Of a DNA stretch of 64,000 bases, positions 30,967 through 41,416 are shown in pieces; within the stretch, counting starts at the first letter, position 1; each line of letters begins with the position of its first letter. This DNA comes from JAKFWF01 sp963741505 (GTDB lineage: Bacteria; Pseudomonadota; Alphaproteobacteria; Rhizobiales; Hyphomicrobiaceae). The position numbers and the translations under genes were made by a program. The stretch lies in NCBI GenBank assembly GCA_963741505.1, contig CAVUIJ010000043.1, positions 1 through 64,000 of the forward strand, in the 5' to 3' direction. The notes beneath the pieces were generated by a model. That model was given only the letters and a program-made list of their open reading frames with translations. It had not been told where the DNA came from and ran no database searches.

Positions 30967-32665
30967 TCAGTCGGCCGGCGCGACAGTCAACAGTGTCGAC
31001 GGCGTTTGGACCGCGCGGCTCGCGGCAGCAAGCCGCGCCAGTGCCGCCGGTAGCACTGCCGGCGTCGTCGGCACCGTGGTCATCGCCGTCTGCGCGGTCC
31101 CGGTCGGCAAAGTGTAGCGGATCGTCTCGCGCGTCATCTCGATGTCGACGCCGGCGTCGCGGGCCTCGGGCGGCACCGTCCCTGGCGCCATTGGCCGCAC
31201 CGGCATGGCGACGACGTTCTCTGGCAGTGACGGCGGCGTCTCCAGCGGCCGGACTGAGACCTCCGCCTGCCGCCGGGCGATCTCATCTGACCATTGCGAA
31301 ACCCGCGCCTCACGCGCCGCCTCTGCCGGCATCGGCGGCTGGAAGCGGGCATATGGGCCGTAGGCGGCAGCGGCGTCGTTGGCCGCAGCCGGTATCGGCC
31401 CGGCTCGATGTGGTTCATAGCCTGCCATCGCCGGCCGCGCCGCGCCCTGCTGGGGCCGCTGCTGTGGCGCAGGCGGGGCGAACGCCGACTGCATCGGCTG
31501 CGGCATGACGGGCGCCGGCGGGCGCACCCGATGGGCAACTTGCCGGAAAGCGTCAGCAATGCCGGCGGGCTGGCCAGGCGCCGGGCCCACCTCGGCGCGG
31601 CGCCGGCGCTTCTCCGCCTCGACACGCCTGGCGGCGCCCATCACCGCCCCGAGGATGATCTCCGACCAGGCGCCATCGGCGAAACGGTAGATGCGGAACG
31701 CCTTGCAATGGGTGAACTTCGATCCCTGACGACCGAGCTTCTTCTGGATGCTCGCGGTCTTGAGGAACGGCGAGTACACCCGCTTGAATATCTTCTCCTT
31801 CTCGAAGCTCGAGAACAGGTTCGACAGCAAATGGGCTTCCGCCAGCAACTCCTGCTGCTCGCGCGGATTGCGGTTCCATGGCGCATCGAGCGGCACCGCG
31901 ACGTAGTAGTCGCCGCCGTAATCGAATACGACGTGCCGGAAGATCTCGAACTTCTGGCGCATCTCGGCGTCGGCGTGGATGTCGGTGAAACGCGACAGGA
32001 TCTGGTAGACCGGGCCGCGCTCGGCCGCCTGCATCTTCGGCACCAGGCCGTGCAGGCGGTTCAGCGGCCGGCCCATCGACACCAGCAGCAGGCAGATGTC
32101 GACGAAAATCGCGATGGCGAGCGGCACGTAGTCGCGCTTCGACAGGCCGGCCTGTTCGCCCCCCAATGATTTCATCACCGCCGGCGTCGGTGTCTCGACC
32201 GACTGCACCGCTTTCTGCTGCAGTGCCCGCAGCTCATCGGCGGACGGCGGCATCTTGAACGACAGCAGGCCGTAGAAACTCGTGGTGAGGCGGCGGAACG
32301 CCTCGATCGTCGCTTCCGAGCCTTCGACGGCTGCGATCGTCGGCTTCTGCAGCTCCGGCAGCTGATCGATGGCGCGCACGACGCCCTTCAACGCCCCCTG
32401 CAGCTGCGGATCGGGGCAGGAGATGGAGCCGCCCTTGCCGTCGGCAATGGTGGTCTTGTCGGCGCGCTCGGCGAGATCGGCGCGGATCTGCTTCAATTGC
32501 GGATCGGTGCGGAAGGCGTTGAAGCCGGTCACGGTCATGTCGAGCTTGCGGCTCAAGCGAGCGCATGAAATCGTTGCGGGTGCCGCTCCTGGCATCGAAG
32601 GTCGACTTGTCGTCCTTGACGATCTTGGCAAGGTCGACGTCGAGGCCTGACATTTCACTTTTCAC
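30967..32665 (-). CDS. Coiled-coil membrane protein, C-terminal part (frameshifted)
   Basis: About 565 residues. The N-terminal 35 residues (SGLDVDLAKIVKDDKS) lie in one frame and the rest, from SRKLDMTVTGFNAF, in another; the break is near 32558. Then follow a helical region, one transmembrane segment (YVPLAIAIFVDICLLLV, about residue 215), a cytosolic domain with HVVFDYGGDYYVAVPL and a Pro/Ala-rich tail of about 180 residues. If one A is removed from the AAAA run at 32659-32662 the frame joins the upstream gene without a stop, so both may be one protein of about 800 residues. Function unknown. Confidence 0.6.
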
Positions 32666-33368
32666 CGCCGTCGACCCGGCCTTTGACGAAGTCTGCGGCG
32701 AACGAGAAGCGGGCGGCGTCGTCCTCGCGCATCTTGCGGCGCGGACCTTCGCCGGGCTTCGAGTTCGGGCACGAGGTGCCGTTGGCGCGCTCCTGCTCGG
32801 CCTTCTGGGTCGAAATCTGGGTCAGGCTCACGAGCGTGCCGTTGAGCTGCTCGAGCCGGGTGGCGGCGGTATTGAGCGCGCCTTGAACCTGGGTGACGGC
32901 GCTCTCAGCCGAGCGCGAGGCCTCCGACCGGCTCTCCAGCACCTTCCAGTAGAAGCCGAAGCCGAAGCCGATCGAGATCACCGACAAGAACACGTAGCCG
33001 CCGACATAGAGCAGCCGGGTGACGAAGCCGTTCGGCGCGAAGATCTGGTCGAGCAGCCACACGATCATGGTCATCAGCATGGCGACCGAGAAGCCGATGA
33101 TCACTTTGTGGATCAGCGGCAGATCGCCCATGTTGGCCTCGATCAGCTCGAGCATGCCGACGTAGGTCGCGACCCACGACAGCGCGCCGAGACCAAGGAC
33201 GAGAAGAAATTTCTTGAGGTCGCGCTTGGGCTGGTCGCCACCATGAAGGTCGTAGCCGTCGCCGTGCCGGTCACCGCCCGCACGGCTGCCATGGGGGCTG
33301 CCATTCGAGAACAAATCCGAGATCGCCGGCATGGGATCGCCTGGTCCGCTACGCAAAGCCGCGTACAC
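32655..33368 (-). CDS. Coiled-coil membrane protein, N-terminal part
   Basis: 237 residues: a polar N-terminus, three transmembrane segments (about residues 50-72, 85-108 and 120-145), then a predicted coiled coil (SAVTQVQGALNTAATRLEQL) and a charged region with FAADFVKGRVDGG. It ends at a TGA that overlaps the next reading frame. A start at 33332 (MPAISDLF) is an alternative to GTG at 33368. It is downstream of the DUF459 gene on the same strand. I know of no function for it. Confidence 0.6.
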   Translation of the reverse strand: MYAALRSGPGDPMPAISDLFSNGSPHGSRAGGDRHGDGYDLHGGDQPKRDLKKFLLVLGLGALSWVATYVGMLELIEANMGDLPLIHKVIIGFSVAMLMTMIVWLLDQIFAPNGFVTRLLYVGGYVFLSVISIGFGFGFYWKVLESRSEASRSAESAVTQVQGALNTAATRLEQLNGTLVSLTQISTQKAEQERANGTSCPNSKPGEGPRRKMREDDAARFSFAADFVKGRVDGGEK

Positions 33369-33494
33369 ATTGGGCAGTTCGACGTTGCTCGAGCCTGCCT
33401 CGGCTGTCGGCGTAGTCGACCAATCTGTCGGAGTTGGGTTGCGCTTGGGGCAGATTGGTGGCGAGGCACTGCCAGTTGTGGAAAGTCCAACCGA

Positions 33495-34914
33495 TCAGGG
33501 ACGCTGGGGTTGGCGCTTCGGCTCCGGCGCCCTGGCTGGCGGCGGCGCCGGCACTACCGGGACCGGGGCCGAGGCCGGCGCGGCAACCGGCTTTGCAGGC
33601 ACCGGCAGCTCCGGCATCTGATCCGGCCGCGGCCAGCGAAAATCGTCGGCCCGGCCGGGCTTCGGCGGCAGCTGTTCGCCTTTGACCATGACCCGGAAAT
33701 AAGGCGTCTGGGTCGGCGCCAGCTTGGCGCGGCGCCCGCTACTTCCCGGCGCGTCGGCCGACGGCATCACCGAGCTCAGCAACAGCAGTCCGCCGGGCAG
33801 CGTCTCCTGCAGAGTATCGCCGACCTGGGTGGCACGCTCAGGCGAGGCATTGCGGGTCATAAGCTGAATGACCGACGCCGGGATCGCCGGCCGCAGGATG
33901 TCGAGCGTCGTAGACTCCTCGCGGCCAGCGGGCGTCACTGTTCGCAGTGCTATGCGGCTGTTGTCGGCCTTCTGCTCGGTCGCCGTACTGGCCGCGGCAG
34001 CGGTCGGCTGCGGCGCCGAAGTCGTGGTCGACGACCAGGCCGACTTGGTCTCGCCGGGCTTCGGCGTCGGCGCCACCGGACGCCTGCGGCTCGGCCTTTG
34101 CCGGATTGATCTTGCGCTGCTCGGGTTCGGCGCCGGCGAGCGGAATGCTGCGTTCGTTCTTGGCCTGCGTCAGGTCGCGCCTGATCTCGCGCTCGACGAA
34201 GTGGGCGAGCTTGCGGTTGCCGGCCGGCGTGAAGCCGACGCCGTCGCCCTCGCGCAAGCGCCGCACCAGCCCCGCGACGTCGGGCCCGAGTGCGACGAAG
34301 CTGCCGTTCTCGTCGGCAAAGCCGGCGTAGGCGTCGATGTACTTGATACCATTGAGGTGGGCGCGATCGCGCACCAGGTCGTTGATCAGCTGGACGGTGT
34401 CGTTCCAATCCGGGCGCTGCATCACCGGCAGGCCGATCCAGTAGACCGCGCCGCCGCGCCGCTTCAGCGCCTTCATCAACCGGTCGGCGCGCCGGCCATA
34501 GATCTCGCGCCATTCGTCGGTGCCGACGCTGACACGTTTGTTCGGCAGCCTGATCGACAGCCGGTCGTCGCGGCCGACCATGACGATGGTGATGTGGCTC
34601 TGCTCGGGGCCGGCGGCATCCTCGATCGCCTTGATCTCGTCATCGGCTTCGGCGCGGGTGAGACCTGGAAAGTGCCGGTGCTTGCGATTGATCTGCAGCC
34701 GCGAATCCGAGCCCAACGCCTCGACGAGCCCCGACAGCGCCCCGTCGGCGAGCGAATCCCCAAGGACCTGCAGCTTGTAGATATCGCCTTCCGGAAACGG
34801 CGTGATGTAGCTCACGGCCGACGGGTCCTCCTGGGCGCGCGCGGGCGGCGTGCCCGGCAGCGCAAGGCCGAATACCAGGCACAGGACGAGGCAGACGTTG
34901 GTGAGCCGGTTCAT
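33495..34914 (-). CDS. DUF459 SGNH/GDSL-type hydrolase, periplasmic (frameshifted)
   Basis: About 473 residues when repaired. A signal peptide (residues 1-28, ending PPARAQ) is followed by an SGNH-hydrolase domain with LGDSLADG near residue 51 and the late block GFTPAGNRKLAHFVE. The frame is lost near 34070-34085 after AEPQASGG and resumes as APTPKPGETKSAW, a long Pro/Ala-rich tail. DUF459 proteins are envelope esterase-like proteins commonly found next to lytic transglycosylases, as here (four-base overlap upstream). Substrate unknown. Confidence 0.82.
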
Positions 34915-36192
34915 CGCCCCCCCTCCTGCCGCAATCGTTCGAGGAGTGCAAGGTCGGCATGGCCGTCGGCGGCCATCGCCCTGGTCTTCTGGAACAAGCG
35001 GATCGCGGCCTTGGTGGCATTGCCGATGATGCCGTCGACGCCGCCGGCCTCGAAGCCGAGCGCGCCAAGTCGCCGCTGCAGCTCCTCGCGCTCCGCCTTG
35101 CCGAGCGGCTTGTCGCCGGCCGGCCAGGGCGTCGTCAAGGACGGGCCGCCGGCCAGCCGGTCGGCGAGGTGGCCGACCGCCAGCGCGTACGACACCGCGT
35201 TGTTGTACTTCAGGATGGCGCGGAAGCCGTCACCGACGAGGAACGCCGGCCCCGTGGCGCCGGCCGGCAGGATCAGTTGCAGGGCCGGCATCGAGCCGGC
35301 GACTTTCCCACCGGCGGCCGTCACCACGCCGAGCGCCTGCCATTGCGCCCATGTATTCGTCACAGCGGGGTTCGAAAGGCCGTAATCGAAGTTCACCGGC
35401 AGACGCACTTCGAAGCCCCACGGCGCGCCCGCCACCCAGCCGGACGCCTTGAGGTAATTGGCGGTCGAGGCGAGCGCGTCTGGAATGCTCGCCCAGATAT
35501 CGCGGCGGCCGTCGCGATCGAAGTCGACGGCATGGGCGGCGTAGGTCGTCGGCATGAACTGGGTGTGGCCCATGGCGCCGGCCCACGATCCCGACAGGTT
35601 CTCCGGCGCGGTCTCGCCCGACTGCAGGATGCGTAACGCCGCCAGCAGCTCGTTGCGCCAGAATTCCGGCCGGCGGCTGTCGAAGGTGGCAAGCGTCGCC
35701 AGCGAGCGCAGGGTGGAGCGGCCGCCCATGGCGGTGCCGTAGTTGCTTTCCACGCCCCAGATCGCCAGCACCACGTGCCGGTCGACGCCATAGGCCGTCT
35801 CGACCGCCGCCAGCGTCGTCGCCTGCTCGGCAAGCTTCAACCGCCCGGTCTCGATGCGGGCCTCCGAAACCAGCAAGCCGAGGTACTCGCCCGCCGACTT
35901 GACGTATTCGGGTTGGGCGCCGGCGCAGTTCGATCACCTCCGGATCGGGGACCATGCGCGCGAAGGCAGTGTCGAATGTCACCGGCGTGATGCCCTGCAC
36001 GGCAGCGTCGCGCTTGAGGAAATCGAGAAACGCGGCGAACTGCGACGGCGAAGCGACGGCAACCGCCGGCGGCGGCGTCACTGGCACCACGGCGGGCGGC
36101 AGCCAATTCGCGTGCACGAGCCAGGCACCCATCGCTGCCGCCAGCATGCAGCCACCGACAAGCCCGACCGTCGATCGCGCCGCTGTCGCCAT
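34911..36192 (-). CDS. Lytic murein transglycosylase, MltB type (frameshifted)
   Basis: Cleaves peptidoglycan glycan strands to 1,6-anhydro products. About 427 residues repaired: an N-terminal membrane anchor (residues 8-30), the SLT_2 domain with the catalytic Glu in IWGVESNYGTAMGG, the motif SWAGAMGHTQFMPTTY, and a C-terminal PG_binding_1 domain. The frame breaks near 35920 after VIELRR and resumes as AQPEYVKSAGEYL. It begins six bases after the second transglycosylase ends and is followed by the DUF459 gene. Confidence 0.88.
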
Positions 36193-36197
36193 GCCTG

Positions 36198-37439
36198 CTA
36201 CCTCGCCGGGCTCGCGCGCAGGTGGGCGAGCAGTGCTGCCGTCGGCCAGCAATCGACGCCGAGGCCGGCCTCGCGCTGGTACTTGCCGATCAGCCAGCGG
36301 GTGTTGGAGCCGATCTTGCCGTCGAGCTTGTCGATCGGGCTGCCTCGCGCCTTGAGCAGCTTCTGAATCTCCTCGACGTCCCGGGTCGGCAGCTGCACGA
36401 TCGACTTCCAGGCCGTGTCGAAGTCGGCGACGCCGCCGATGCGGTCGGCGAGATGGCCGACGAACACGGCATAGAGGTCGCTGGTGTTATAGGCGCGCAG
36501 CACCTTGAAATTGTCGGTGACGAGGAAGGAGGGCCCGTAGGCGCCGCCCGGCGACATCAGATAGGCGCTCTTGTCCTGCAGCGCCGCTGGAATGGGGCGG
36601 CCGCCGGTGGTTGCGACGCCGGCCTTCAGCCAGTCGCCGAGGGTGCGCGCGTTCATCGGCCCATCATAGCCGCAATCGAGGCTTTTCGGCAGCCGCACCT
36701 CGAAGCCCCAGGGCAGGTTCGGCGCCCAGCCCTTGTCTTTGAGCTGCTTGGCCGCCGAGCCCAGCGCATCCGGCACCGAGTTGAACAGGTCGGCCCGGCC
36801 ATCGTGATCGAGGTCGTAGGCCGACTGGAAGAACTCCGACGGCATGAACTGGGTGAGGCCCATGGCGCCGGCCCACGAAGCGCGCATGTTGGGGATGGTG
36901 ACGATACGATCCTCCAGCATCTTGAGCCCAAACAGCAGCTCGCGGCGAAACAGCTCCCTGCGCCGGCCGGTAAAGGCCTGCGTCGCCAGCACCCGGATCG
37001 CGTAGTGCGGCAGCTTGTGCGAGCCGAAGGCGGTCTCGCGGCCCCAGATCGCGAGCACGATGCGGCGGTCGACGCCCAACTCCTTTTCGACAGCATCGAG
37101 TGCCGCCGCGTGGGTCTTGGCGAAACCGCGCGCCTGGGCGGCGAGGTTGGTCAGGTACTTCTTGTCGAGGTAATCCTGCGGCGGCCGGGTGAATTCGGCC
37201 TGACCCTTGGCGGACTGCTCCGTCCGGCCGGGGAGCACCAGATCGGGCAGGGTGAGATCGGGCTCGACGCCCTTGAAGGCCGAATCGAAAGTCGTGCGCG
37301 AGATGCCGAGCGCCTTCGCCTCCGGCCACAGCCCGTCGACGAAGGCCTGGAACGAGGGTTGCGGCTGAGCCTGTGCCGGCACGGCGACGGCAAGGCACGC
37401 CGGCAGCACCATCAGCAGCAAATACCGCAGCCGTTTCAT
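36198..37439 (-). CDS. Lytic murein transglycosylase, MltB type
   Basis: Intact 413-residue paralogue of the next gene. It has a signal peptide (MKRLRYLLL... cleaved near AQA, residue 24), SLT_2 domain with catalytic Glu in IWGRETAFGSHK, SWAGAMGLTQFMPSEF, and a C-terminal peptidoglycan-binding repeat (IQKLLKARG). ATG at 37439 is chosen because the signal peptide starts there, although the frame is open for 19 codons upstream. First gene of the envelope cluster. Confidence 0.92.
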   Translation of the reverse strand: MKRLRYLLLMVLPACLAVAVPAQAQPQPSFQAFVDGLWPEAKALGISRTTFDSAFKGVEPDLTLPDLVLPGRTEQSAKGQAEFTRPPQDYLDKKYLTNLAAQARGFAKTHAAALDAVEKELGVDRRIVLAIWGRETAFGSHKLPHYAIRVLATQAFTGRRRELFRRELLFGLKMLEDRIVTIPNMRASWAGAMGLTQFMPSEFFQSAYDLDHDGRADLFNSVPDALGSAAKQLKDKGWAPNLPWGFEVRLPKSLDCGYDGPMNARTLGDWLKAGVATTGGRPIPAALQDKSAYLMSPGGAYGPSFLVTDNFKVLRAYNTSDLYAVFVGHLADRIGGVADFDTAWKSIVQLPTRDVEEIQKLLKARGSPIDKLDGKIGSNTRWLIGKYQREAGLGVDCWPTAALLAHLRASPAR

Positions 37440-37602
37440 GCCTGTCCCCGCCGCACGCGCCAACGCGCCGGACCGCAGTGGCCCAGCCCACCCCACAGTT
37501 ATCCGATTCCCGGCATAATTGCGGCGGTGGCGAACAGTGCCTGGCTTCGGCCTGGCACCAGGGTTACGACCGTGTCCGGCTAAAGCCGGACGCCGATCCA
37601 GC

Positions 37603-38597
37603 TCACGATGCCTTCTTCCGCTCTTCCAGGCGCCGCTCCCAGGCCATGGCCTGGGTCACGATTTGATCGAGGTCGGCATTCTCGGGCTGCCAGCCGAGTT
37701 CGCGCATGATCTTGTCGGGTGCCGCCACGACGGCTGCCGGATCGCCCGGCCGGCGCGGCGACATCTTGACCTCGAAGTCGCGGTTCGAGGTGCGCTTCAC
37801 CGCCTCGATCACCTGCAGCACGGAATAGCCCTTGCCATAACCGCAGTTGAACACGTCGGACTTGCCGCCATTGCGCAAATGCTTGAGCGCCGACATATGG
37901 GCGCGGGCCAGATCCTTGACGTGGATGTAGTCGCGAATGCAGGTGCCGTCGGCGGTCGGATAGTCGGTGCCGAACACCTCCATGCGCGGCCGCTGGCCGA
38001 GTGCGGTCTCGCAGGCGACCTTGATCAGGTGCGTGGCGCGCGGCGTCGACTGGCCGGTGCGGCCCTTGCGGATCGGCGCCGGCGACGTTGAAATAGCGCA
38101 GCGCCACATAGTTGAAGTCGTGCGCGACGCGAGGCATCGCGCAGCATGATCTCGGTCATCAGCTTCGACGAGCCGTAGGGCGACATCGGCTTCAGGGTCG
38201 TTTCCTCGTCGATCGGCTCGTCGCCGGTCATGCCGTAGACGGCGGCGGTCGAGGAGAAGATGAACTGCTTCACGCCCATCGCCACCGCGACTTCCATCAG
38301 CGCCCGCGATTTGACGGTGTTGTTGTTGTAGTAGCCGAGCGGATCGGCGACCGACTCCGGCACCACGATCGAGCCGGCGAAATGGATGATGGCAGTGACG
38401 CCGTGCCGGCGGATGACGGCGCGGGCCAGATCCTGATCACCGCAGTCGCCGATCACCAGCGTCACCTCGGGCGGGACCGCCCAGCGGAAGCCGGTGGTGA
38501 GGTTGTCGAGTACCACCACCTGCTCGCCGGCCTCGCGCAGCTCGATCACCATGTGGCTGCCGATATAGCCGGCACCGCCCGTGACCAGAATGCTCAT
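37603..38597 (-). CDS. galE: UDP-glucose 4-epimerase (two frameshifts)
   Basis: Interconverts UDP-glucose and UDP-galactose for surface polysaccharides. The N-terminus MSILVTGGAGYIGSH has the NAD-binding motif, and the catalytic Ser/Tyr/Lys are visible in FSSTAAVYG and YGSSKL. The frame changes near 38130 (RDASR to VAHDFNYVALRYFN) and again near 38070 (DPQG to RTGQ), then continues through RDYIHVKDLA to 37603. Repaired length is about 331 residues, normal for GalE. It is divergent from galU, which supplies its substrate. Confidence 0.9.
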
Positions 38598-38842
38598 GTC
38601 GACAACTCCCCGCTCGCTGCGCCGCGCCTGCCTATGAACCAGCATGGTAACCTGATCGCGTCGCGACTAGGACTGCCGCTGTCTCGCGCGCCCATAATCG
38701 GCCATTACCAGCCTCGCAGCGCACGAGTCTTTGTTAAGCATACGCACGGGTTGCGGCCATTCAAGGCATCCGCGTGACCAATTGCCACGGGACTTGCAGG
38801 AGGGCGCACCCGCTCAACCTCGCTGCCGCAGGAGTTTTGATC

Positions 38843-39727
38843 ATGCCGTCGCCGAAAAAGCCGATCCGCAAGGCCGTGTTCCCCGTCGCCGGACTGGGCA
38901 CGCGGTTCCTGCCGGCGACCAAGGCGATGCCGAAAGAAATGCTGACCGTAGTCGACCGGCCGGTGATCCAACACGTGGTCGACGAGGCGCGAGCGGCGGG
39001 AATTGAACATTTCATTTTCGTCACCGGCCGCAACAAGGGCGTCATCGAGGACCACTTCGACAGCCAGTACGAGCTGGAGCACACGCTCGAAACCCGTGGC
39101 AAGGCCAAGGAGCTCGAGCACCTGCTGAACGACCTGCCGGGCGCCGGCCAGACGAGCTTCACCCGCCAGCAGAAGCCACTCGGCCTTGGCCATGCAGTCT
39201 GGTGCGCCCGCGAACTCGTCGGCAACGAGCCGTTCGCGCTGCTCTTGCCCGACATGCTGCATCACGGCGTCAAGGCGTGCCTCGCCGAAATGATCGAGGC
39301 CTACAACGAGTTCGGCGGCAACCATATCGCGGTGTCGCCGGTGCCGCAGGATCAAACCCATCTCTACGGCATCGTCGGCGTCGAGGACACCAAGTCCAAG
39401 GTGTCCGCTTTGACCGCCATGATCGAGAAGCCGCCACGGGGCACGGCGCCGTCGAACCTGCACATCACCGGCCGCTACATCCTGCAGCCTGAGATATTCG
39501 CACTGCTTGCCGCCCAGGAGCGCGGTACCGGCGGCGAGATCCAGCTGACCGACTCGATGATCAAGCTGTGGCAAGACGAGAAGCAGCCGTTCCATGCGGT
39601 GCGCTTCGACGGCAACATCTACGACTGCGGTTCGAAGATCGGCTTCCTGACCGCCAATGTCGCCTACGCGCTCGCCCGCGATGACCTCGGCCCCGCGCTC
39701 AAAGCCGAGTTGAAGCGGCTGCTGTGA
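38843..39727 (+). CDS. galU: UTP-glucose-1-phosphate uridylyltransferase
   Basis: Makes UDP-glucose from glucose-1-phosphate and UTP. The 294-residue protein has the nucleotidyltransferase motif GLGTRFLPATKAMPKEM near residue 15, EKPPRGTAPSN near residue 195 and GGEIQLTD near 230. The ATG at 38843 is preceded by a good CAGGAG site. Divergent from galE across a 245-bp spacer that probably carries both promoters. Confidence 0.95.
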   Translation: MPSPKKPIRKAVFPVAGLGTRFLPATKAMPKEMLTVVDRPVIQHVVDEARAAGIEHFIFVTGRNKGVIEDHFDSQYELEHTLETRGKAKELEHLLNDLPGAGQTSFTRQQKPLGLGHAVWCARELVGNEPFALLLPDMLHHGVKACLAEMIEAYNEFGGNHIAVSPVPQDQTHLYGIVGVEDTKSKVSALTAMIEKPPRGTAPSNLHITGRYILQPEIFALLAAQERGTGGEIQLTDSMIKLWQDEKQPFHAVRFDGNIYDCGSKIGFLTANVAYALARDDLGPALKAELKRLL

Positions 39728-39742
39728 TCCGGCGCAGCTTCG

Positions 39743-41325
39743 ATGTCGAGCTTGACGGTCGAACGTACCTGGGGACACGACATCGATGGCCAGCGAACAG
39801 ATCCGCAGGCGCCGCTCTACATCCGCATGCACGCGGCCGACAACGTGGCGATCGTCGCCAACGACGGCGGCTTGGCGAGGGACGCGAAATTCGCCTGCGG
39901 CCTCACCCTCGCGAGCGGGTGCCGCAGGGCCACAAAGTGGCCCTCGCCGACATCGCCGAGGGCGGCGCCATCCGGCGCTACAACGTCATCATCGGCTATG
40001 CGTTGAAGGAATTGCCGCGTGGCTGCTGGGTGTCGGAGCAATCGATCCGCATGCCGGCCGCGCCCGGCCTCGACAACCTGCCGATCGCGACCGCCGCCCC
40101 TGAGCCGATGCCGCCGCTCGACGGCTACACCTTCCAGGGCTTTCGCAATCGGGATGGCTCGGTCGGCACCCGCAACATCCTCGCCATCACTACCACCGTG
40201 CAATGCGTCTCCGGCGTGGTCGAATTCGCCGTCCGGCGGATCAAGCAGGAATTGCTGCCGCGGTACCCCTACGTCGACGACGTGATCGGCATCGAGCACA
40301 CCTACGGCTGCGGCGTCGCCATCGATGCTCCCGGCGCCGCCGTGCCGATCCGCACGCTGCGCAACATCAGCCGCAACCCGAATTTCGCCGGCAGCACCAT
40401 GGTCGTGAGCCTCGGCTGTGAAAAGTTGCAGCCGGAGCGGCTGCTGCCGCCGGGCTCGCCCAGCTATGACCTAGTCACGCTGCAGGATGAAGCCCACGTC
40501 GGCTTCCAGTCGATGATCCGCTCGATCGTATCCACCGCCGAGCAGCATCTGGAGCGCTTGAACAAGCGCCGCCGCGAGACCTGCCCGGCAAGCGACCTTG
40601 TCGTCGGCATGCAGTGCGGCGGCTCCGATGCCTTCTCCGGCGTCACCGCCAACCCGGCGTTGGGCTTCGCTTCCGACCTATTGGTCCGAGCCGGCGCCAC
40701 GGTGATGTTCTCGGAAACCACCGAGGTGCGCGACGGCATCGACCAGCTGACCGCCCGCGCCGCCAACCGCCAGGTCGCCGCCGCGCTCATCCGCGAGATG
40801 GACTGGTACGACAAATACCTCGAAATCGGCACCGCCGACCGCAGCGCCAACACGACGCCGGGCAACAAGAAGGGCGGCTTGTCTAACATCGTCGAAAAGG
40901 CGATGGGCTCGATCATCAAGTCCGGCACGGCGCCGATCGCCGGCGTGGTGTCGCCCGGCGAACGCGCTACCACCAAGGGCCTGCTCTACTGCGCAACGCC
41001 AGCCAGCGACTTCATCTGCGGCACGCTGCAACTGGCCGCCGGCATGAACATCCACGTCTTCACTACCGGCCGCGGCACGCCCTACGGTCTCGCCCAGGTA
41101 CCGGTGATCAAGGTCGCCACCCGCAGCGACCTGGCGAAGCGCTGGCACGATCTGATGGATGTCGACGCCGGCCGCATCGCCACCGGCGACGCTACCATCG
41201 AGGCGGTCGGCTGGGAGGTGTTCCGTTTGATCCTGGACGTCGCCAGCGGCGCCAAGAAGACCTGGGCCGAGCAGTGGCAGCTGCATAATGCGCTCGCCCT
41301 GTTCAATCCCGGCCCGGTGACTTGA
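39743..41325 (+). CDS. UxaA/GarD-family sugar-acid dehydratase, galactarate dehydratase-like (frameshifted)
   Basis: About 527 residues repaired. An N-terminal SAF-type domain (PLYIRMHAADNVAIV) is followed by the UxaA catalytic halves with GTRNILAITTTVQC, IEHTYGCGVAIDAP, and CGGSDAFSGVTANPALG. The frame breaks near 39913, where one missing base separates CGLTLA from ERVPQGHKVALADIAEG. The overall pattern is closest to galactarate (D-glucarate) dehydratase GarD, though altronate dehydratase cannot be excluded. The true start is uncertain: ATG 39743, or ATG 39786 with another indel. It begins 16 bases after galU. Confidence 0.82.
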
Positions 41326-41416
41326 TCGGTCTTCGACCGCGCGCCGCGGTTCATGCTGCCCGTGCGGACGACCCCGGGGCGGCTGGTGGCCGGCGTGAGC
41401 AGCCGACCAGCCGCGA

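Noticed and set aside
32655..32665. Gene overlap as definite translational coupling
   Set aside because: The overlap disappears if one A of an AAAA run is an error, so the two frames may be one gene.
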